A DNA stretch of 64,000 bases from a virus. This document shows positions 40,471 to 52,400 of the stretch, one piece after another (position 1 is the first letter of the stretch; every line of letters begins with the position of its first letter). The notes beneath the pieces are model-generated. The model saw only the letters and a program-made list of their open reading frames with translations, ran no database searches and had not been told where the DNA came from. The stretch covers positions 1 to 64,000 of the IMG/VR virus record IMGVR_UViG_3300020056_000025. One strand, written 5' to 3'. The position numbers and the translations under genes were made by a program.

Positions 40471-43400
40471 ATGTCAAGTAGATGTTCTAATAATGATTCT
40501 TTGAAAGTTAGAATAAAATCTGAGACAAAACTCAGAAATCATATAATTAAAAAAGTAAAACTAAAAGCAAAACCAACCGTTACTTCCAAGTTTAAATCTT
40601 TTGCTTCATTGCAGATAATTGGGTACGCCAGAGGTGGAGGTTCTTCAGGATCTTTTTCTTCAAATAATTTTGGTTCATCTAATTTTGGCGCAGAAAGCTT
40701 GTCTTCTGGACCAATTTTGCCAAAGATTATGAGAGGCGTTTTTGATATTTCTTTTGATTATGTTAAAGAATTTATTCCAAAGCCGCCCAGATCTTTACCA
40801 TCTCAATTAATTGATATTACATCTGTAGAAATTAAAAAGGGAGGATGGGACGCAATTCCCGATTCAGTTTACGAACCAGCTTCTTCGAATAATCATACAT
40901 ATACTTATATAAATTCACCTCAGTTTAATCATAGGCCGATAGCTAGATTTAAAACTTCGTTTAATTTCAAGTCTAGTTTAGGCATTCCTTTAATTAATTT
41001 AAATTCAAAGTTTAAGTCTTCTTCAAACTTTTCATCAAAATTCTTTGAGAAAATAAAAGGGCATGTTGCAAAGCTAAATACTTTTGACTTTAGCAATCCC
41101 TATCTACAGCGTTTGTATCCAGAATTAGACGAGCCCGTTACTAGCGACGTTACTTTTGTTGATAAAATTCAAAACTCAAGCGGAATATATAGTAGTATAA
41201 ATGAGGGAGTTTTTACTGGAAGTGTAATGCAAAATCAAGGCACTGGCTACTTAATGTCAGATGATTCTAATACTTATATTACCCCTTCCTCTATCAGTAC
41301 CGATAACGTATCTAGTTATAGATGTGTTGTAACAACTCCAAATATTACTCCCACAGAAAGCCTCTTATTTATTAGAGCGACAACTCCTCTATTCACAAAC
41401 GAGACAGATCGACCACCAAGCTATGATATATATAACATATTATTCCTAGATCCTTCTGGAAATAAAATAGCTAAATATAAAGATGTTACTGTTGGGGGCG
41501 AATCAGATTATTACAAATCCTCTATTTCAAATATAGATAAAGATTGGTTTACTATTGTTACTGAGCCATCAGAGTTTTATGCTGGTACTGGTGTTAGCAG
41601 AATAGATTATCCAATTTTAGGAGAACCAAGTGGATATACATTATCTTTTGATGTAAAATCAAATTGTAAATTTGAACCATTTGATGATGGATTTAATGAA
41701 GGCTTTGAAGAAGGGTGTGATATTAGTCGATTGGGTTTAGACTTGTCTTCTCACTATTTTCCTGCAAACTCAGTAAATAATCATCTTGGAATATCAAGTA
41801 CTCCTCTCTCAACACGAACTCAAGGATATCGATTAAATCCAAATAATTCTATAAGATTCTCTGCTCTAGAAATTGTTAATGCCGGATTGAGTAGTGGAAT
41901 AATACACGATACCGTTTTAAATTTACACATAACACCACAACCAACGGGTCAAAGATTAGAAAGAATTTTATCCCCAACTAAGGTTCTAACAACTAGTTAT
42001 ACAAACAACATTTATCCCACTGGAATAGTTAATACTTGGGTCTCTTCTGCCGACGCTGACGGACTTAGATTTGATAACACTTCAGATGAACACGCTGGAG
42101 TTTTGGTAGATAGACTTGTGAATCGTTTTGTTGACGGCTGGATAACTCTAGAAGATATTAATCCAATAGCTTCCTCTGGTAAACTACAGCTTGTTTATAA
42201 ACACAGCAAGCCAAAATCTATTAAACAACCTACGGGTGGAGCCTTCTTGTTTGGCCAAAAGTATGGCGGATCGGATTTTGGAACCGCAAAAATAGAAATA
42301 GTTCCTGCTGATGATTCTTTTTATGTTATAGAAGAAATTAAGCTAAGAATTTCTGCGAAGAAAGCTTCTGGCACTGACGATTACCCGATTGATGTAGTTG
42401 GGTATAGTGACGATGGGGTTTTGGCGATAACTTCTCAGGTTGGTGGATTTTTACAAAATGAACAAATTGGTTCCGGCGCAGTTCCTTTACATTCTGGCTT
42501 TCTACCTACAGATGATTTAGGAATTTCTACAAATTCTATATCAGATAAATATGCATATTTTCAAGAAAAAATAATAAAACATGCAGCTGGCGACCATTAT
42601 ATGGTTTCTACTTCTCCAGTTGTTAATAGTACTTCTTTCGAAACATATGACATTCCTCTTAAGATATATAATGATTCAGTAGAATTGGGTCGGTCAAAAG
42701 ATTACTCTATGAGTAGTTATTTCGAGCAGTTATACTTAGATATTTATCCCATACCTAGCGGTGCTTCTATCCAAAGAGCTGATCTGATAATTAAATACAA
42801 ACCAGCTGGAGCATTGCCATTAAGTACTGCTGGATATCTTTCTAGAGAATTTTATAGCAGAGAAGGAAGGTTATATCCAGACGCAAAGAGAGGCACTGAT
42901 GTTATAACAAATTCTAATTCTGAACCTCTATCTTTAATTGAAAACATACCGCACGGATATACACATATAGAAGATACTCTTAAAACTAATTACTCAAGAA
43001 GATGGCGTGGCAATACCGGAAACGTTGATAGTTCTGCTTTCGATCCAGTATCTTTTGACTTCTCTTTTGAGAGAAGTGTATTAGATCAACCATTTCTTCT
43101 TGGTTATTTTGATTTTAATAAAACAGTTGGAAGTTATGTTATAGATTCTAATAATTACGGTTCAACCTCTGGAGTCTTTAATTCAGATTTACAGTCTAGC
43201 TTAATAAGAAATATTGGTTTAAGATTTAATTCTGACAGCTTGTTTAATGCCAATGTTAGAAATTACAAAACTATTGACTGGTGCGGAAGTGGCCATGAAC
43301 TAGAAGGAAAAATACTTGACGCTTATGATAACGCTCTGCGTGTTTCTGGTGTTAATGGTTACTTAGACTTTGGAAATACTCCAACCTCTAGCGGTTTTTC

Positions 43401-46400
43401 TGTTTACACAAGGTTTTCTCCTGACTCAAGTATTAGCGGGGTTGGATACAATGGTTGGAATGACGGAGTTATTTTTGGTAAATGGGACAGTGGGCAAAAT
43501 CTAGAGTATGCCCTTGGTTATGAAAACGAATACCTGTGCGTATATGCAAGATCTGAAGATTCTTCTGTTGTAAAAGTCGTTGATTCTATCCCTTATACTT
43601 CTTATCAATATCCTCTTTCTACCTTAGTTACATACAATCAAAATCATGATAATAAACTAAGACTATATGCTTATAACGAAATTTCTTCTGGCATTCCTGT
43701 TTTGAGAGGTGAATCGTCTTCGTTTATTATGCATAGTGGAAATAGTAGCTTGTCATTTGGGTATTCTTCTGGTTCAGGGGTTGGTATAAATGCGTTCATT
43801 CATGAAATTGGAATTTCACACGTAAATGCTAGTGGTTCTACTAATTTGGTTGAAGGCGTAGGCAATAGATCTATACAAGAAGAAAGTGTAGCAGACTTTT
43901 TTGCGTCTCAAGCAATTGACTTCTGGAGAGGATCTGACAATTTATGGAACTATGTTGACGAAAAAACTGATGATTGGAAATTGGGATCATTTAAGTATTG
44001 CTCTTTTTCTCCAGACTTTAACGTTATGAGCCTTCGTATTGGGAAAGACTTTATATATCATAATTTTTATAATCATGGACAAACATATGACAACCTAACA
44101 GACCTGAGCCTACCAGATTCAACCAAAGCTTCGGGATTAGCATACCATACACAAATTGAAAACGACATGCTGAGAGTTCAGCTTTCTGGTAGAGAAGATA
44201 GATTTCACGCAGTTGCTCCAAGAATTTCTAAAAACTTTCCAAGAAGTTACTTGTTTGCAGAAGATTCACTTCTAGTCAATACGATAATGCAGCACAGCTG
44301 TGACCAAGATATTGTTTGGCCAGATGGTCGGCGTGGAGTTAAAATTATTGTTAGTCTTTATACACCAAGTAGAGAAAGCGAATATACTCCGACTAAAAAC
44401 TATGGCTTAGTAAGTAGAGATGTTCACTACGTTACTCCAGAGGATTGCTGGTTGAAGCTAAGAAGTAAATTCACCTTAGAAAACTATAATGACACCAGTA
44501 GTGAGCCTTGGTCTTACTTCGATAAAACTATTAGCAAAAAAGAATTTACAGAGAATTATTTCTCTAGAGACGTTGATGAAATGTTTGTGCAGTATGATTT
44601 AGCTTACCCTTCTGGTACTTACGAAGAATCAAAAATTATAATTCATTCTTTAGATATTAGTCTTGATAATATACTTCTTAACAAAGATAATGAAAATGAG
44701 CGATTAAATGTTTACACTAGCGGCGAACCATACAGAGACTCATCTTTAAATTTATCTTGGGCCGAAGGTTCGGTAAGAGGTGTTATTGCTGCACAAGGTT
44801 TTGGATCTTCGAACTATGGCGTTGTTCTGGGTGATTCTATTACTCTTAATGATCTATCGCTCGGTTTTTACACAAGCGGAAATATATACTCTAATATTTA
44901 TACGAGCGGAATAAACCTTTATGCTTCTGGATATACGTATGATTCAGATATTCTTAATTGTTACAGTGTGGGTAGTGAGACCCACAGTGGATTACTAAAT
45001 ATCAGTAGCTTAGGCGGTTACGCAAATGAAAACAATTTAAACAAACCGTTCTGCTTATATTCTGACGCCTTTTACGCAAACGCTGACCACCTGAGCGAAA
45101 GTCTAAACGTTTATAATTTGGGAGTTAACACCAAGGGAGAATTTGCTTCTAATATTAACGAAACTATGCATAGCTTTATACTAGGTGGATTAGGAGCTAC
45201 AAGTTTTCCAATTAGTATATCAGAAACTTTCAATATCTCTATTGCTACTCCTCAATTTGCTTCAATTAATTTTCAAGATTCTATAAATTTATATACTGTT
45301 GTTCGTAAGGTGGAAGACACAATATTCGATAGTGTTAACATGTATACTCACCACGAAGCCAGAATAGTAAAAGAAGAAAATGAATTAGAATCATTTTTAT
45401 GGAATGGGAAGAACTTTGGTTTTGAAATTTATGTAGATGATAATCAATATGCATCAATTCCAGCAAATGATGAAATACGGGGCGTAAACACGATGTGTTA
45501 CGGAGACTGTGATTCTCTTGCTGGAATACCTTGCACAGAAACAGACATTGTTACCCATGATACACTATGGTATTCGCCAGAATGCGTAGATGGCGGCGTT
45601 ATAAGACCATATAGAGTTTATAGTAACCCAGATGTAAATGCTTTTGGGACAAATCAACCATACGATAAGCAATATTATGGCATAAGAAAATTCACAAGCT
45701 TGATACCAAACGCTCCCTACACGATTAAGATTACTGGACAAAGTGGAGGCGGTGAAGTTTTAGAGGTTCCTAGAGAAGTGTCAGAATGGAACTATGGAAA
45801 ATCAGAAACTCCATCCGGCGTGTTAAGCCCTGAAGTAAATTATTCAGGACTTCAGATTTTAGAAAGTTTAAGCAATCGTGATTCTAATAACAATTTTGGA
45901 AAATCTGTCAAAGTTGTAGGAGATTTACTTGCTGTTGGTGTTCCACACGCAGATAGCACTGTTGGTGTGGATGACTTATTAAATTCTGATACAGCTTCTC
46001 GCACTGTAAATAGTCATGGAAAAATATATGTTTACAGAAGAAACCCAGCTCCATCTGGACATGATTGGTCGAATCAAGATGACCAAGCTCAATGGTCTGT
46101 TGAGCAAGAAATTGTTTTACCCACAGGTTGGAGGAGGGATTACTTTACCAATACTGTCGCTAGCTTTACTGATGATACTGGAGAATTCCTGCCATTTACT
46201 GGATCTGTTAGAAGTTGGTTTAATTCTGGAGAGGGACGAGAGCTTGGATATTCCTTAGATGCAACTAAAGTCGGGGATAAAGAAATTATAGTAGCTGGTG
46301 GACCCGGATGCGAGTGGACAAGGACGTTTGCTCCCATAGCAGCTACCCCAGTTTCTATTGGTTTAATTGTTTTTAATAATGAACTACAATCCAACGCAAA

Positions 46401-49400
46401 ACCTTGGCAAAATATATTAGAAGAATTAAAAAATAGAGATTTATTATATCGATACTTTTCTGATCCGCCAGTTGAATTTGATATTAAGATTATGATTTTA
46501 GAACCACATCTTGGTTCAAATATATCTTTTCAGCCATCAGATGAATTTGCTACTCCGAAGCCAGATTTTGTATCTAAACACGTTACTACAAGACACTGGG
46601 AAAGGAGTACCACCAGTCAAGAATGGATTGATGCAGACGCTGTGATTCTGCAAGAAATGAAAAATATTTTCCACGAAACGTTCCCAATAACCCCCGGAGC
46701 GTTACATAGTGGAATTCCTCCTTTACTTGGTATATTTATAGATGACTCTGCCTCCTTGGGAACTGATGTTGTTGGTTATTATACCAACGGATTCAAGGGC
46801 GCTGTAAACAAGTTCATAGATTATTACAATTCTTATTCGTACAATAATGGTTTAAGTGATCAATATGGCAACCCGTCCGAAGGATACACTCAGGTTACAG
46901 TTAGACAAAGAGAAGCAGACTGGGTTGACCAATCCATTGAATGTCTTAAAGATATTACAGATATTAATAAAATTATTGAAAATAATAAAACAAATTTAAT
47001 AGCTAATAATCTTGGTACATTTAATGTTAATGCTCAAGAGTTTAATAACCCTCCTCCGAGTGGTGGTGCTGTTTACATTTTTGAGAAAGAAAACCAAGAT
47101 TCTTTGTTTGAGCTAAAGCAGGAAATAAGATCTCCCGCAACATACACAGATAATGCTTCTGATAGATTTGGACACGATGTTGCAATTAGTAAAAACGGAA
47201 ATATAATCGTAATTGGTTCTCCTTACTCAGAAAACGCTGTTCAAATTTTTGAAAAAAATAATTCACACGAAAAAGAATTGCAAACCAAAATACATCAAAG
47301 AATACCAGCTTTCTTAAATGCTGAATACAACAAAGAAGTTCAAAATCAAACCTTTGGAGAATCCTTTAATTTATATGAAGATTACCTTGAGCAAAAGGAT
47401 ATCGTTAATGACTTTGCTTTAACAGAGTCTCTGTTTAATAGAATGTCAGAGAGTTTAAAGTTATCTTTTTATAAATCTTATGATATATCCCCATACAAAA
47501 AAATAAAAGATCTTACTTACTCTGATATTCACAAAGACATGGGTGGTGTATGGAGTGAATTTTATTCTAAGTACATACCAACTTCTCGCATTGGTTATAG
47601 CGTTGATACAAACGATGATGGAACTTTAGTTGCAATTGGTTGTCCAACCGACAGTCTTGGAGAGAGAGATAATACCATTACTTGGTTTAGGCATGATGGT
47701 GGACAAACTCAAGATTGGCAATGGCAAAATTATGTCAACGCAGGATGTGTTAGAGTCTTAGAGAGCAGAAAGTATTACCCCCACACTAACAAGGTTGTTG
47801 AATTTTATAAGTATGGAAATTTACATGAAGATCTTGCTACTGAAGAGCATAAGTACTTATACCATGATAATATAAAACAAATGTTTGAAAGCAAGCATTT
47901 AGATTATTCTAGAACTAGTTTCTCAGAAGACGTTGATATTCCAGAAGACGCCGGAATGGCTTTCATTATAACTCCATCGATTGATGCTTCTAGTGACGAA
48001 GTTGTGCAAAATATTAAAAATTGGTTGGCAAAAGGTGACAGACATTTAGTTCTTGTTGGCGATGATCCAAGATACGAAAAAAATGGCGCGTTTCAAAAAT
48101 CAACAGCTATTATTAATGAGTTGCTAGAAAAACTAGATATCAATATGAGAATTTATCCTGCTCGGAATGAAAGAGAAGCTTTACTCACGGATACAAATAT
48201 AGAATTAAATGTTCAACAGTCTTTTAAGCCAGCTAAGTCTAGCAGCATTCTTGGGTATGCGGGTAGTAAGTTAAAGTCTTATGGTGTGGGAGATATTAGG
48301 CATTACAATAAAGATAAATTAGATTTATATAATTGTACTCTTCCGTTTGGGACAAAGCTTACTAGCAATGGAGAGTTAACAGAAAATTACAATGATCCAT
48401 TTGTAATATTAGAAAAAATTGATGCTGTCTCAGATGGTTCTGAACCGCCAAGAAAAAAGATTTATAGAGAGATGCATGATAAGTGTCATCTACCAATTAA
48501 ACATGAGGGCGATTTAAGAGCGGAGTATCAAGACCAATGTGCCTTTATTAACTTGGGTGGCTCCCCTGTTTGGTTAAACTATAAGAGGAATTTACCTTTT
48601 GCTTATGGGGATCATATTACGGCGGATTGGGGCTGTGTTGGTCCGGGAGATGTAATTTTATCAAAAGAAGAAAACCTCAGAGATTCACATGCTCCAGTTC
48701 CAATGCTAGCAGCTTATGAAAATGTTAATCTTAAATTTGACGTTCCAGAAATTCCTGCCTCTCAATTTCTTCAGCGTTATATTTCTTCTTATAAAGATGG
48801 ATATCAACATAAGTTTGGAAGAGTTCCTTACTCGGGAGTTTCTTTTTCTTGGACTGCAAATGAAAGTAATTATACATCAATTGAAAATAATATTAACCAA
48901 ATTACCAGCGAAAGTCTTTTCTTTGATCCTCCACAAACTGCTTCCTCCGATGGTTTTATTGATTCAATAATGCAAGCGAAAGCAACAACTCCACTAAGAG
49001 AAGTAGAACAAGATATTAATGCGGGGTATTTCAATGTTGTAAATGAGGAACCATACCTTCCTCATGAGGTTGATAATTCTCATGTTGTATTAATGGCTAC
49101 AACTTTTACTGAAAGAAAAGATATATTGCTTTCATCGCAGAATGATGCTAATCTAGTATTTTATAAAAACTTGTTAACGTATCGTAATAGTATAAACTCT
49201 CAAGGTTTTTATTGTAAAGTCGCTCAGTTGGGAAGCTTTACAAATAGATCTAGTTATACTGATGGTTACTTCAAAAGCGATATAGCTTTCCAAATGTATG
49301 GTCTCGGGGTAGACATGCGAGATCTAAACGTTGACATTGACGATATATCCTTAGAGCACTTAGAGTATAATGTTGTTTGGATTGCTAACACTGATCAGAT

Positions 49401-52400
49401 GCCTTCTGATGAAGATATTTCTAAGCTAAAAGACTTTTTAAGCCTTGGAAATAAAAAGGTTGTTATTACATATGGTCAGGAACCAAATAAACCAGAAGAA
49501 AGTTTAGAGCTTACACCTTATATGATAAGGGCAGCAAATGTCGCTAGAAATATTTGCGAAAAATTAGGCGTTACTATGCGTCCAAATTTCTTGGTCGGAA
49601 AAAACAGATACGCTTTTAAAGAAGACTATAATAGCAATGCTGTGGGTAAATATTCAGAATTGTATATTGTATCTGAATATGCTCAAGAAGGAATACCGCG
49701 CCTAGAGGGTGACTATGCTAAATTTACTACTAATGCCCCACCGTTTACTAGGTATGGCTTAGGAACAACATTAGATCATAACATTATACCAATACAAAAA
49801 AATAACAGCTCAATATTGCTTAGACTTGAAGAAACAGTTTCTGATATACAAACTGTTTCTTTAGGAAAACCAAAATTAAACACTGGTATTACCAAAGTAA
49901 CATTTGACGTTCCAGACCATTCAGAAGAACTTTCTCACGATCTTGGTAGGCAGGCTGAAGATGATTTATATCTATTTAGAATGTACTTTGATGTTATCTC
50001 ACTAACAGAACAGGAAAACCAAAACATTAAAGTTTATATAGAAAATGCTCAGTCTTCCATAAATTCTGATCAAGAAGGTCAAGCGCTACCAATTAGTAAT
50101 GCTAAAGGAACATTAGTTCAAATACAAGACGGAGACGATCTTGGTAATATTTACAATTCTAATATATCCGCTGGAGCTAATATTACCCTTCAAAAGTCTT
50201 CTTCCTTGAAGACCTACACTTTAGATTTTCAAGCGGCGAGTGGAACCCAAATAAACCTGTACTTTACTGGCTATAAATATTGGCCAGAACGTGATTTGGT
50301 TCCAAATCCAGAACAAGTAAGAACTACGAGGCTTGTTGCAGTTTCTGGTGTTAGAGTTCCTGTAGAAACTACGGTTTCTCCTACATATCCAGTTTATGAT
50401 GTAAGAGTAGTTGAAACTCCTGCTACACCGGGATACTCTTATTATCAAGATGTGGACAGGCAAATTAGTACAAACAGTTCTAAATACTGTGCAGAGAATA
50501 ATTCTGAAATATGTTCAGCTGAACCTCCAATTGGCTATGGGTCCGAAGGTTCTGATTTAGATATTGCTGACGGACCAGTGGTGGTCGCACAACAGTTTTA
50601 TGATCAAGCAGGTTTTTATTCTGGACATAATAGATCTAGGGTTACTGTTATTAGTGATGCAAGTTTAATTCAGGGTCCAAACATTTTAACACAAGAAGGA
50701 AATACTGTTACAGATTTAGCTAGCTTTTTAGCTTCTTTATATCCAACTACGAATGAGTTTTTTCAGGACGAATACTATGGTGTTCAGCAAAGCACTTTCT
50801 ACCCAAATGCTTACAAATTAATTTCTCCCGAAAGATCTAGTCCAAGTAGGCTAGTAAACGCATTTCCTCAAAACTCTGGATTAAATGCTAGATTTGGTTC
50901 ATATCCAAGTTCTGGATTTCCTGTTAGTTCTTATGCTGATGACGAGGGTAAGAAAAACATTAACATTCCTTTGGGTCAAGATCAAGCTGCGATACCTTTT
51001 GACCTTATGATTGGTTTATTAGCAGCTGATGATCCCGGAACTTTTAGGCAGCTTCCAGAACCTCCAAGATTGCCACCAAGCTACTGGTTTTCGGTTTTTC
51101 CTTATACATATTTAGGATATACCCAACAAGAATATGAACAAAAGTGGTACACTGACGAATTTTTACAATATCAAGCTTATTGGTCTTCTACTTCAAAAAT
51201 ACAAGATGTTTATCAAGGCCAGACCTACGTGGATGCGGGCTTGTCGGAAAGAATTCCACCAATAATGAGAGCTACTGGTTTTGATCACCTTGACTTGGAT
51301 GTGTTTAATTCTGGATATCCCGGAGATTTGTTTGGTTATAAAGTATGCATACATAATGATAAGATTTATGCTGGATCTCCATTTACTCCCTATAGCTCTG
51401 AGACTATTCTTTCTTGGGATGAAATTTTAGACAGTGGATACATGCATGGCGTTGAGATTGGTTACAACGGCGGAGCTGGAGCTGTTTATCAAATTGAAAA
51501 AGTTGGAAACGTTGGCAGTGGTGTTGGATCAATTCAAGGTTCTTCAAAAGAAACGTCTGGATTACCTTGGCAAACAGTCAAAAAAATTAGACCACAAGAA
51601 ATCGGAGTTGGATTTTCTAATTTAACCGCGAACGAAGCATCTGGAATTTTTGGTAATCACTTATATACTGATGAGTTTTTACAAAACAATGCTTTTGTTT
51701 CAGATATGTTTGGTTACAATATTACACTAGACGCTGATTTAATGGCGATATCAGCTCCCGGTCATAATTTTGAAGTTTTATTCCAAGAAAATTCTGGACA
51801 ATTTGTTAATAAAGAATTTAATGAGCAATTTAATATTACTACTCGAAACCAATATGATTTAGCAATTCAATCCAATAGAAATAACTACCCGAATAGCGGT
51901 GAAACTATAATAAATAATGGAGCTGTGTTTACCTATGAAAATAAAATTAATGACTGGGGATCTAAGAGTAAAGACTGGACACCCATACAGAAACTAACTC
52001 CAGAGCAAGTTACCTTTAGCTCAGGTAATGCTTACTTTGGACAAGCCATAAGCATGTTTAGATCAAACAGATCTGACGCAGATTACATACTAGCTATAGG
52101 TTCTAAAAATTATACCACTGATACTATGCAAAAAGCTGGATCTGTTTATACCAATGATGCAATGTTGAGAAAATTAAGACCGGCCTTTTCTCATCCAGAT
52201 ACATATCTAGCTGGAAAAGTTTTTGGAAACTATAAAGACAAAAGTGAATATATTGAATTTAACTTTAAAAATGGAAATATCCCAGATGATAAACATTCTT
52301 TCGAGGGTAGAGTTTTTGCCAATGAGCAGGGAGAAATATTTATTGAAGCCTCTGGTCAGGACATGGTTGACAGAGGATATGTAAATCACAGACCGTTTAT

